64,000 bases of DNA, taken from positions 62,001 through 126,000 of the forward strand of contig JBEWZL010000121.1 of NCBI GenBank assembly GCA_045837725.1, written 5' to 3'. The translations under genes and the position numbers were made by a program. The notes beneath the pieces were generated by a model, which searched no databases, was not told the origin of the DNA, and was given only the letters and a program-made list of their open reading frames with translations. This DNA comes from Vermamoeba vermiformis (lineage: Eukaryota; Tubulinea; Echinamoebida). This document shows positions 10,429 through 21,614 of the stretch, in pieces. Position 1 is the stretch's first letter. Each line of letters starts with the position of its first letter.

Positions 10429-13083
10429 TCAGTAGTCCGCGCTAGGAAATTTCCATAGTCGAACAGTGCCGTCACCAGCGCCGTTCACGAGTGTTCCATC
10501 GGGCAATACAGTCAACGAGCACACATCGCCAGAAGGGGCATTCTACAATAACAAATAATGAGATATTTGTACTTCGATAAAAGTGTATATAAAGTGCTGA
10601 TTACCTGCAACACGTTGATGCAACTCGGAGTTTCTTTGCTAATATCCCATAATCTGAGCGTAGAGTCCGACGAGCCCGAAGCAACCACGTGATCGTTAAC
10701 GACGTAACCGCAAAGGATGCTGTCCGTATGACCCTACATCATGACATTAAGCACGTGTTCTAATCCAACTCGTGCCGATATTACGTACCTCTAAGGTATG
10801 CAAACACTTCATAGTATTCAAGTCCCAAATCTTCAATGTCGTGTCGTCGGATCCGCTCAGCAAGTTACCGTCCGGCAATAAAAGCAAAGTATTCACGGAG
10901 CTTTTGTGGGCCTACATATTGCCAAAGATGTTAATACTGTATTAAACGAGTAAATGCACGTGCAAAGGATGTGTAATTACCTCAAGGACGCTCAAGCATT
11001 TGCCCGAGGTCGTGTCCCAGAATCGAATCGTCTTGTCAAATGAAGCTGACACGAGACGACTGTCAGGCAAACTAATGATCGCTTCGACAGTGTTAGAGTG
11101 TTTCTTTAGTGTTCTCAAGCATTGGTTACTAAAGCCAGAGTGTTAGTATTTGCAAAAATGTTACGCGGGGAGGTAGCTTACGTTTCGATGTCCCATAGCC
11201 TGATAGTCTTATCGAAGGAACTGCTCGCAAGTGTTTTTCTATCGCGCATGACGAGCACACATAAGACACTGCTAGCATGGCCTAAAAAACGATCATTGTT
11301 AGACATTTGACACGTGTCAAAGTCATCGTGTGACACGCACCTTCCATCGTTTGCAAACAATCTCCCGAATCAGATTCCCAAATCTTGATCGTGCTATCGT
11401 CAGAGCCACTCACTATCAACTCACTATAAGCAACGTTAATATTACTGCTATTAATCTAAGGTAAGACTAGTGCTTCAAACTCACCTTCTCTGGAGGTCGT
11501 CGAGCATGACTAACGAACAAATGCCAGATTTGTGACCAGTGAATGAATCGATTTTTTCTCGACGCGAGATATCCCACAAATTAATATTGGCATCCCACGA
11601 GCCCGTGATGAGATTTCCTAAAAAGGCAAAATGTCAGCAATGAAACGTTCGTAGTATATTTCTGTATACCTTCGTTAACTGAAACTGTCATTGAAATTAC
11701 ACCGTCTTCATGCTCTTTTAATTCTATTAGCTCGTCAATAGCCGCGGAATAATCCACATTATTTTTGGTGCTATTCTTGTTATATTTGTAATAGTTCGAT
11801 GTCTTTTCAACGATCAGATCTTCTTTAGGAATATCCGTTAATGCGCGTATTTGCAGTAATTTTCTCTGCAAAGTAAATAATTGGTCTTTATAATTTCGTA
11901 TTTCGTCTTTCAGATCTTGATTTTCTTGAACGAGCGTTTGAAACTCTTTGAGACTATGCTCTTGATATTGAATATTCGCCTCCATACTTTCATTCGCTTC
12001 TTGTTGCGCATTTTCATCAAAAACTAAAATCGCATCCATTAATTAACCAGTACAAAAAATACCAAAAAAGGCAAGTGTCAAAATTAAATTTTAATTTACT
12101 TAGTAATGCTAATGAAACGTACCTTTATCTTCATACGTCTTAAGAGCCTTTTGTAATAGCTGATTTTCTAATTGATCCAATTCTCGCTTAATTAGCAGTC
12201 GAATAAATTTGCTAATGTTGGCCCCGGTCTCTTTATCTTTGTTATCGAGTTGCAATTGGTTCAAAATCTCCTCAGCTGTATTTCATATGTTATTATAGCG
12301 TTGTTATATTTAACTATTGAAATTACCTTTGTTTGTTCGAGAACTATCGACATCCAGATCGCGCGGAGTTGGCTAAAAATAATGATCAATAAAACGATTC
12401 CATTAAATTGGTTATTACTATAAATTGTATCCATATAATGTATATTATATTTACGTACCACTTCGCTCTTGCTCAAGCTCGATCCAGAATTATTGTTTTC
12501 TTTGAATACAATAGTCATTCTTCTAGAAAGTCCGCGATCGTGACTCGTGCTCGTGGATTGAGTTGTTTCGGATTTTATGTTGGTCATAATACTACTGCGG
12601 CGACGGAGTCGTTTCACTGGAAAATAAAATTAGATCTGACATTTTAAATTGAAACAAAAATAGGATATTTTAATAGCAAGGATTATAGATATTTGCCGAA
12701 GCATTAATAACCGTTTTATAGGTAGGTATAATAATCAACGGATTATTAAATTAAAATTCTAAATTTCTCTTCAGATAATCTTTTGATATCTTCTAAATTC
12801 AATACTCACTCGCGGCAGCTGCATTTTCTTTATCTTTAGCTAATTTTGTAATGGCGGCAGTCCAATCAAAATTATACAAAGAGCGGGCATTGTAGATGTG
12901 TTCTAAAATATTGAACAGATCGAATCTAGAGCAATGCTTCTTGAATAATTCGGTGTCTTGAATAGACCTAATAGCGAATATAGAGTCCTCTAAGAAGCAA
13001 CATTCTTTTACGGCCGTGAAGATCTCTTTGAACTCTTTTTCGATCAACTCTCGTTGGGCTTGGTTCAAGAACTTGGAGGTCAT
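10429..13083 (-). CDS. Coiled-coil WD40 repeat protein
   Basis: Scaffold-type protein; the partner is unknown. It starts at the ATG at 13083 (MTSKFLNQAQRELIEKEF). The N-terminal 90 residues are helical, followed by a basic Ser/Thr-rich linker (KRLRRRSSIM, SRRMTIVFKENNNSG). A long coiled coil comes next (about 11,800-12,280; KFIRLLIKRELDQLENQLL, ENQDLKDEIRNYKDQLF). Then come seven WD40 blades with clear GH...WD signatures: LITGSWDANINLWDISRRE, LIVSGSDDSTIKIWD, LASSSFDKTIRLWDIE, LVSASFDKTIRFWD, LLSGSDDTTLKIWD, VVASGSSDSTLRLWD and LVNGAGDGTVRLWKF. Nearly every blade is its own exon, with about 60-nt introns. The stop is at 10429-10431. No RING, F-box or caspase-recruitment domain is visible. The blades are close to each other in sequence, which suggests recent repeat amplification. 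Confidence 0.85.
11308..11319. repeat. Intronic palindrome TGACACGTGTCA
   Basis: Perfect copy inside a WD40-gene intron. The same intron opens with GTGCGTGTCACAC, which repeats the GTGTCA half-site at its donor. Confidence 0.85.
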
Positions 13084-13281
13084 GAATAAGAGGATAATAA
13101 GGGTCTAATAAATAAATAAATAAATATGAATATAATACAGCAACAAAATCTATTGTTGTTATTTACAGGGCAACTGAAGAAAAAATAAAATCACAAAAAA
13201 ATCGTTTTAAATCGACCAAAAACCGATTAATTAAACATAGAACATTGCTAAAATGCTATTATAAAAATACGCATACGATAG
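13084..13281. promoter_or_regulatory. Divergent promoter region, WD40 gene (-) and F-box-ankyrin gene (+)
   Basis: A 198-bp AT-rich spacer between two start codons pointing away from each other, so it must hold both promoters. It contains a short TAAA-type tandem run near 13107-13125. I see no palindrome of the intronic type here and no clear TATA element that would decide a start site. Confidence 0.5.
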
Positions 13282-16200
13282 ATGGATGATTTGGCTCCAA
13301 AATCTGCGAAAAATCAGAATGATCTTACATCTACGGACCATTTTAGCAAATTACCCTCCGAAATCAAGCTAGCCATATTTCAACAATTTCCTTTCATTGA
13401 ATGGGTTGCTAAGTTATCACCGACATGCTCAGATTGGAGGTAGGATTTTAATCGATATTTAATTCTTCGATCGACAAAATTTTTCGGCTTGTACAGTTCA
13501 TATTGTGTTAATAATGGTCTTAACTAATAATAATATTATTTAAAGGAGAATTTGCACGAGCTCGAGGTTCCCAAAAGAGCTGATCGTCAAACATTTTGTC
13601 GATCGTTTTAGCGGGATTCGATCAAGCACACTTTTTCAAATAGCAAAGAATTTCCACGTAACAGGGATTGATTTAGAAGGCATACCAAAAGAATTATATT
13701 CCTCTAGCGATTGTTCTTGGATTACTATTTTTGCCGCTTCGCCACATCTGACTTGGGTGAACATGAAATCGCTTGACGAAGACATATATAACGAAGATGA
13801 TATACCTCTAGATCCAAACACGGTATCTGAGCTATCTATCGAATGTAAGATCCGAGTATTATTTTTGATCTAGATTCGCATCCCTTATGACGACTCTATT
13901 TTACTTTATTTATAATTCAAATATGTATAATAATTATCTTAATAGTATTTTTAATATTATATTATAGCGTGGGACCTTGTTGAAGAAGTTCAAAACGCCT
14001 TCCCTCAAATAACTACATTAATGGTCCATTCGCCGATCAATTCGAGCGGAATAATTCGCGAAGAAATTAAATTCTTGCAATTAAAGACGCTGCACACCAT
14101 AGGACGACTCATGTCAGTGGAAACAATCAAAACTTTTTTGACCAATCTCAAAGCGTCATTTGCACCAAACTTAGAGGTAATTCTTTGCATTTATTTTTAT
14201 TATGAAATATTACCATATAAAGCAATGGCTCTAAAATATCATTTGCAGACGGTTTACTTGTCGATCCAGAATCGAAAAGACGTGAAAGAATTGATCGCAC
14301 AATATGAAGCCTTAGAAGTATTTGCAAAGGGTCTTAATATCAAACTCTATTGTCGGGATTTATATCTGCTCGTGCATAATATTAATTTATTTGCAAAATC
14401 ATTTCAACTGCAAGATCTGCCCTACAGTTATTACACCTACGAAAATAAGGTACGAAAAAACGCTTATTAGTTAATATAACTAACAAAATAGTATCATAAA
14501 TAATACCTTGTGACGTATTGTTAGTTATTTCATATTATTTTAACCCTTAGCGAAGCGGTTGGTGCTTCTGATCCAAATCCGTTCAAATTTAAAACAGATC
14601 TTTCATGAGTTTAATTTGCTATATTATTCTTTGTTAAATTAGTGATTATATAACATTAATATTAATAATTTTACGATAGACGTTGCTCAGCGAAGCAATT
14701 TTGGCCGGATCTCTTCCAGTCGTCAGATTGCTGCTCGAAACAAAGTTGACCACAATCGAAAAAGAATTGGGTCCTTATCCACTGCCCAATATATTCCATC
14801 GCGCTATTGGTTCAAAACCACCGTCACCACCGTTCTTGCTGCCAAAACATTTGACTTCCAGCGAACGGATCGTTGTGGATTATCTTTTGGATCATGGCTT
14901 AGACGTCAATAGAAAGGTATATATATAAATATCACTATAGACCTTATTAATGTATTAATAGTCTCTAATATCATTTGTAGGTGAACGATAAGCTCTTGTT
15001 CGAAGACATGCAGATCTTGCATTCACCGCTCGCGAGATACTTGGCGAAGAAACGAAAAGTCGATTGGACCACGATGACTTCTGATGGCTATACAGGTATG
15101 TTAATATTAAGACGTCTTTGAATCGGTTCTAAATCAACATGTTTCTGAGATCTGGTTCGAATTTTGTTATGAAATTAATTTCTTTGCTTTAAAAATTACT
15201 TGAATATGAAATTAATATTAAACTTATTATTTAATATTAAAGGGCTTTTATAAATATTATGCTGTTTTAAAGCAATTACTAACATTTATTCCTTTTATAG
15301 TAATGCACATGGTCTTCGAAGACGACGCCTTCGAACTGTTCAAAGAAATTATTCGTCAAACACCTGACGAGACTAGTGTGCGTAATTTATTGCATTTGCG
15401 AGACAAGGACGGCAATACTCCGCTGCATTACCTCGGGCAATGTCGCACGCAATTTATTGACGCGATTGCTGCGTTCAATCCTGATTGGCAGACCAAAAAT
15501 AACTAGTAAGGCCATACATATATAGATATATATATTTATATTTATAATCGTGATATAATAACCTGTTTTTTTACCGAAAATTTTTATGTACAGAAATGTA
15601 CGGGCAATTTTTTAGATTTTATTTGACCCATAACGTTATCACTATAGTTGTAATACTTTTAATGAATTTTATTACAAATATTGTTTTTTTAATCGATTTT
15701 TGCAGTGGTGATACGCCGTTGCTGCATTGGGTCAAGATGAGCAGCGCTGACTTTTTGAGCGAAAAGTTCGAACGTAAGAGTTACTTTTCATCGTTTGAAA
15801 TTTCCGAGAATTAATTGAATTTGCCACAATAGGAATCGTATCATTGGTCACTCATGTCCAAGAAGGTGTTTTGACCGCAATTTTCAGAACTCAAAAAGAT
15901 CCGGAAGCTCTCGAGAAGAATATTACTATCTTGGCGTCTAAAGGCATTAATTTCAATGAAAATATTCGCGGGGAGCCTGCTGTTACGCATTTACGCTGTT
16001 TTTCCGCGCCTTTATTGAAAGTAAGCGAATTTTCGAGATCTTGAAAAATTCAAATTTAACCTATAGAAGTCTAACGTATAATGTAGGCATTAACGAGCTA
16101 TAATATCGATATTAAAGCTGTTAATGGAATGAAGAGGTCGTTATTGTATAATGTTATTGAGAGCTCGGACGAAGCAGATCTGTTTGAACTTCTCGTCAAG

Positions 16201-17801
16201 GACTACAAACTGAATATCAATCATATTGATAGCAATGGCATGACACCACTTATATTTGCAATTAGAATGCAAAAAGATGAGGTCATAATTAGAAAGTTAC
16301 TCGAGCTTGGAGCGGATGTAGGTCGAAAATCAATCTTTGCAGGAATTTTTTTCTAACATTCCTTCTTTAGCCTAATTTAGCAGGACCTAATGCACCACCA
16401 GCTCTATATTACATGAGATTTCATTTGGACGAAATAGAGGAAATATGCGAGCTGTTATTGAAAGCTGGAGCAGATCCGAATCTGCGGTTCATGAACGAAG
16501 ATAAACTAACTACGTCATTTATGGCGTTAGTGACGTCTAATCCTAGCGAAGAATTACTACAGCTCCTAATTAAATATGGTAAGCTTATTCGTCTTGCAGA
16601 GTTTAGGATCTGATCCAAATCCGCAGGTGGCAATGAAAATGAACGAGATGAAGTTGGCAATACGCTGCTGCATATTATCGACAGCAAAGATCAAATCAAA
16701 GCCTTATTGCACTATATAGATGTTAATATGACGAATAATTATGGCGAAACACCTCTTTGGGGTAAGATCCAAAATTCCAAATTGAAAAAAACCCAGTTTT
16801 TATTGACCTATTTCCTTTTTAGGCAAAGTCTCGGACATATCTCCGTTCATTAATAAGAAAGCTAATGTCAATCACGTTTCACTGAACGGGTCTACAGCAC
16901 TTCATACAGCAATGCAAAACAAAGACGAAGAAAAAGCACACGCGCTCTTAGCCGTCCAAAATATAGGTTCGCAAATTTATTTCCTTATTTGGAAAGTCAC
17001 GTGCTAACATAATTTCCATTTGCAGATCTATCTCTGCTTGATAACTGCGGTCGGTCATTTTTGCATTTTATTCATCGCTGTCCGATCGTGTTCGAAGATA
17101 TTTTGAATGCCTATAATAGGCAATCGGAAGAAAACAAACGCAAAGTTAAGCAAGCAGTGAACAACATTGACTTTTTTGGCAAAACAGCGGTGCATTATGT
17201 CGTCAAGACGGCGAGCGAAACATTGGTCAGATCTCTCGTTCAAACTTTCGAACTGAATGTGGCGCCATTAACTGATTATACACCACTACATCAATGGTAC
17301 GTACTGCTATATAATATGATTACAGAATATTCTTTCGTCACATTTCAGTCTTAACATCTGTGCCGGATCAGATCCGACCGAGTTCAGTTTTCTTAGTAAT
17401 TATTGGATACTGCGTTTTAATTGTTATTATTATCGGTTTAAATGATAATAATTTACTAATTGCTATGGCGTAGTATATCGTCATTAGACAACAACTACCA
17501 AGCCTCACTGCGGATCGCAAAGTACCTCTGTGAACTGGGCGTGGACATCAACGCAGCAATTAAATCGAGTAATAATACTGCGCTATTATTATTGTGTGCG
17601 AAACACCCGCACGCAACTGAAATGAAACGGATCTTGTTGAAAGTAAGTTCAAAATATTTAGCAATGCAATGCGTTATTAATTAATAATTTTTGCAGTACG
17701 GTGCTTCTATAACATGGAAAAACAACAAGGGAATAGCTCCCGTGGACATCGATCCTGAAATTCGAAAATTAATAGTGGTAGATCCAAGTAAAACGCCTTA
17801 G
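13282..17801 (+). CDS. F-box protein with ankyrin repeats
   Basis: Probable SCF substrate receptor. The first exon, from the ATG at 13282, ends in an F-box: FSKLPSEIKLAIFQQFPFI then EWVAKLSPTCSDWR. A second region to about 14450 has strand-rich text (LKTLHTIGRLMSVETIKTF). Exons from 14680 onward are ankyrin repeats: LLSEAILAGSLPVVRLLLET, VMHMVFEDDAFELFKEII, RDKDGNTPLHYLGQ, GDTPLLHWVKMS, IDSNGMTPLIFAIRM then DEVIIRKLLELGAD, EICELLLKAGADPN, GNTLLHII, FGKTAVHYVVKTAS and NNTALLLLCAKHPH then KRILLKYGASI. The stop TAG is at 17799-17801, after IRKLIVVDPSKTP. There are at least ten introns, several with GATC-rich words. It is a paralogue of the minus-strand gene at 4335-7937, and the pair point away from each other around the phosphatase and WD40 genes. 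Confidence 0.85.
16606..16616. repeat. Intronic near-palindrome GGATCTGATCC
   Basis: Reverse complement of GGATCAGATCC. It sits just upstream of the acceptor CCGCAG of an ankyrin-gene intron. The neighbouring word TGATCCAAATCCG recurs in another intron of the same gene at about 14570. Confidence 0.7.
17365..17375. repeat. Intronic near-palindrome GGATCAGATCC
   Basis: Perfect copy in the intron of the F-box-ankyrin gene that separates the TPLHQW exon from the SLDNNYQAS exon. Confidence 0.7.
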
Positions 17802-18032
17802 TTTATGCAAATAAAGCAGGGGGGTGCCAATTTAATAAATGTCATGCCTTAACATCGGTAAATGGCAATCACAAAATTAAAATTAAGTTTATACTTAACG
17901 CGATCGGATTCAAGCAAAGCAAATTTTAATTTGTATGCGTAAACAAATTCATTTTAGATTATAAACAGGAGTTCAGGTTTCACTAACATCATTGAAAGAG
18001 TATACTTGAAGTAGGCAAGTCAAGTATTTATA

Positions 18033-19867
18033 TTAATCAAACAAACTGTCATTTGCAGATGATTGACTGGCGAGGTACTCGTCAATGTTCAATTTGCTGA
18101 GATCCACCGTGTCTTTTTTGTTCGTTGACACCATATCAAACAGATCATCGCCAGTATTAACCTTCTTATTAGAACTAGTACTTGGTTTTGTGCCGAACAA
18201 GTCATCGTCATCGTCGGCAATTGTAACTGTCACTTTGGCAGCTGGTTTGGGCTGTTCTTTTTGAACTACTGGTTTCTTTTGTGGCACTTCAGTACTGCGA
18301 AAAAAAACAATTAGCAAGTCAATCTTGGTTGACACGTGAAAAATATCAAGTGACACGTGTCAACTTTTGACAGTAAAAAAACAACGTTATCGATTTAGTC
18401 TTACATTTCAAGTAATGATCGATCGATAGTAATATCATCTTGGAATACCGATTTCTTGCTGCCAAAAAGACTATCTTCCGTAAGCTAAATAATTATTATT
18501 GCCACGTTAGAATTAGATCTGATAACAACCCTAGTATTCCTTACCATTTCCTTTTTAGGCTGTTCTACTTCAATAACTTGCGGCTCTGGCACTTGAATAC
18601 CTTCGTGTAATTTAGTTCTGCAGAATCAGAGTTAATCATTGCGAAAATTTTCGTCGTTCACTGAAAGAGGATCAGATCTACTTACGAAATCTCGAGGCGA
18701 GATCTTGAATCCTTGAACACGCCAGGTGTAGATTGAGTAGTGTTATTATTAGTGGTTGGTTTATCTTCTTTCGGTTTCTCTTCAGTTTTTTGCGTTGACT
18801 GTGGATTTGGTTCGTCGTTCGCTTTTTCAATTTGCGCGGGCTTTTTTTCAGTAACAGGAGCTATTGTTGGTTTCGTTGTTTTTTCTTCGATTTTTTTAAC
18901 TGGCTGTTCTTCGACTTTTGGTTTAGGAACATCTTTTGGTTTTTCCGACTCGGGCGCCTTTTGAACTGGCACAGGCTTTTCCTCTTTTGGTAATGACGGT
19001 GAAATTTCATTTGCGGGCTGCTCGGTGGCAATTGGGGTGACTTTTGTTTCTTGAACAGGGCTGGCAGTCTTTGCGGGAATTTTTTTCTCTTCTTCGGCGA
19101 CTTGAACTTTGACAGGCGTGTCAGTGGTCGGTTGTGGCTTAGTGTTCTTGCTCAACGGATTATTTGAGAATAAAAAGTCCGAATCCTCTTCGTCATCGTC
19201 AAAAAGGGAGGATTTTTTCGGAGTATTTTGAACGGGCTTTTGATCTCGTTCAGATCCGATTGGAACGCCATCAAGAACTTTCAAAGTCTTAATTCCTTCG
19301 ATCATATATGCTCTGTAGCCTGCTTCATTGCACACTACAATAATTAACGTTAAAAAAATAGTTCGACAAAGGATCAGATCCGATCATGAAACTAATTGGC
19401 CTCTTAATTGCCAGGCTATTGTTAAATGTTGTTAATAATATTATGAACGTACCTGGATTACCGCGTAAATCCAATTCTTCCAATGCTGGAGCTTGAAATA
19501 AGCCTTCAATATTCCGCTTGAACCGCATCCGATTATTGCTATTTTTAAATAAATTAATTAACGCTGCATATTATTTATTAACGTGATGATTTAATATTTT
19601 GACCATGTACATACCTTAAATCTAATTTTTTCAATTTTGCGAATTTAGCAAAAGATCCTACTTCATCAATTTGCTTGTTAGACAATGTGACCTCCTCTAA
19701 AGCAGCTGGATCACCTGGCTAATATTATTAATTAATTATTGCGCCTGTACTAACAATTAATTTGGTCGAAGAAATGTGATAAAATCTCGATCGAGCTTGA
19801 TCGGCATTATTTAATTTACCTTGCCAATTTTACTATTAATAGTCTCGAAAGTAAGTTTATTGACCAT
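18033..19867 (-). CDS. Leucine-rich-repeat protein with acidic LF-motif tail
   Basis: The start is the ATG at 19867 (MVNKLTFETINSKIGK). Three or so LRRs follow (LEEVTLSNKQIDEV, KLKKLDLRSNNRM, LEELDLRGNPVCNE), with an LRR-cap-like YRAYMIEGIKTLKVLDG. The rest, about 350 residues, is disordered and rich in Pro, Lys, Glu and Thr. It is punctuated by acidic Leu-Phe motifs: SLFDDDEEDSDFLF, DDDDDLFGTK, GDDLFDM and a terminal NDSLFD before the stop at 18033-18035. The L-F-acidic-L-F pattern is the form described for FAM21 of the WASH complex, which uses it to bind retromer and capping protein. That similarity is an inference from the motif only. The N-terminal LRR part resembles ANP32/U2A'-type short LRR domains. 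It is probably a trafficking or adaptor protein. Confidence 0.75.
18351..18362. repeat. Intronic palindrome TGACACGTGTCA
   Basis: Perfect copy in an intron of the LRR gene. A half-decayed second copy, TGACACGTGAAA, sits 21 bp to the left at about 18330. Confidence 0.85.
19371..19381. repeat. Intronic near-palindrome GGATCAGATCC
   Basis: Perfect copy in the LRR-gene intron just before the VCNEAGYR exon. It overlaps a CCGATC word. Confidence 0.7.
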
Positions 19868-20099
19868 GGTGTTGCTCGTTGATAATTAATTAACGCAAAA
19901 ATAAGACCTGGAACAACTGCCGTTTCTACAGCACGAAAACGAGGCGTAAATTTCCAATCCCAAAAAAACACTACAACAAGAGAAATAATGGCAGATAATG
20001 GTTGTATTAGATTTAAATAGCGTATTAGACAGGTATCAGAATTATTTGTACGAGATCTAAGAGCAGATCGTCAAACAGAAATTTTATTTTTGGTTAGGA

Positions 20100-21276
20100 T
20101 TACCAAGGTAATTCAGTTTTGTCGTACATTAAGAACTTTCCGTTATCTCGGTCAGTAATCTCCGCAATGAGCTGCAAAATTTTCTCCGCGGCCTGATCTG
20201 GTGTCATTTTATTTGGCACGCTTTGCGTGTACGGCCGAGACAGATCCGTATCGACAACTCCTGCACGAACCAACCGCTTAATAATACTACACTAGCACAA
20301 TATTATAATTTTAATAATTTACCTGGATGAACAGCTGCTACTATTACGCCTTTTCGGCCCAACTCGATCGCGAGATTTTTCGTGACTAATTGGCGAAAGA
20401 ATTAGCATTAAATCGATAATTTTCATTTGCTGCAACATATTTTTATAGAAAAATATTATTACTAATAGTATTGTTTTCGTTATAATTAAAATTTTGTGCG
20501 AGACCTGGTTCGGATCCTTACTCATATTCAAAGCAGTTTTCGAAGCTCTATAAGAGTACCAGCCTCCCATATCATTATTTGCAATGGAGGCGACTTTGGC
20601 AGTCAAATTGACCACTTTTGAACCCTTTTGCAGCGCTGGTTGAAAATGTTTGGCCACGAGAAGTGGGCCTAACGCGTTGGTCCTAAAACTGTCCAAAAAC
20701 TTTGTTTCATCGATTCGATTCAGCGCAGTTTCTATATTTAGTAATTAAACTATGAGATAATCGACCAAATAAGGAAATTTCTTACCGACATGTAGCATGC
20801 CAGAGCTATTAACAAGAATATCGAATTTTTTCTGCGTTTTTAAAATCTCAGTTGCAGCGTCCTAATGTTAAATATTATTATTAATATTAAATATTACCTT
20901 ATTAGCTATTTTCGACGTACTTTAATCGTGCCCTCGTGGTGCGTGTCGATCTTGAACACGTGAAGTTTGTCCCCGTGAGTCTGTTTGAGTTGGTGCAAGT
21001 CCTTTGCTTGCTCTGGATTACGACACGTAGCAATAACGACTCTAAAGTAATTAATTGGTCGTTAGGATCTCGCGCATCTCACGGAAAAAATTGAAAAAAT
21101 CTTAAAAAATTTTGCTTTCCACCAAAATTAAGAATGTCTTCAGCAAAATTATTTCTGTATTAAACATAACATAAATAATTTTCAAAAATGTCTTACGCGT
21201 TGTTCTGAAGGAGTTTCTTCGTCAACGAAAGTCCAATCCCGCGACTGGCGCCTTGAATCAAAGCAGTGACCGACAT
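20100..21276 (-). CDS. Short-chain dehydrogenase/reductase, C-factor-like
   Basis: NAD(P)-dependent oxidoreductase of the classical SDR type. The start is the ATG at 21276. The Rossmann motif is ALIQGASRGIGLSL, with Q replacing the usual T of TGxxxGIG. The second strand motif is VVIATCRNP, and ILVNSSGMLH stands in for NNAG. The catalytic block is GWYSYRASKTALNM (YxxxK near 20560). The end, FLMYDKTELPW and stop at 20100-20102, matches the C-terminus typical of CsgA/C-factor-like SDRs (GKFLxYDGTELPW). The length, about 240 residues, is normal for the family. Five or so short introns interrupt it. The substrate cannot be told. It is transcribed away from the F-box/propeller gene at 21615. Confidence 0.85.
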
Positions 21277-21614
21277 AGTTCTTCTTGTGTGCTATAGTAT
21301 GAAGATAAATAGCTTTAACGCATTAAAACTGCGATTTTGAACAGTGCGCGTTCAAATTCAGCAGAGATCGCGCGACTCTGTAAAATTTCTGATGGCTTGG
21401 ACCTAAAAAGGAAATAATAGTACCAAGTGTGATCCTTATTATTTGCGGCATATTGATTTTAACAACCAAGTTGTAAATGTTGAATTGTGTTTCAAACATT
21501 ATTCAATGAAAAAGAACGGCTCCAAAAAATTTCTTTCGCTAATTTCAATAATGTTTCTCCTTGTTAACACCACGTATGACTAACTTATAAATTGTATCTT
21601 ATATTTGTGCGGGT
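21277..21614. promoter_or_regulatory. Divergent intergenic region, SDR (-) and F-box gene (+)
   Basis: A 338-bp spacer between two divergent start codons. It is AT-rich with no ORF of note and none of the intronic palindromes. It presumably carries both promoters. Confidence 0.4.

Noticed and set aside
10254-10475. Separate small membrane-protein gene
   Set aside because: The frame begins without ATG inside the WD40 coding end. Its hydrophobic text joins in frame to the phosphatase N-terminus through a 35-nt intron, so it is more likely the 5' exon or leader of that gene.
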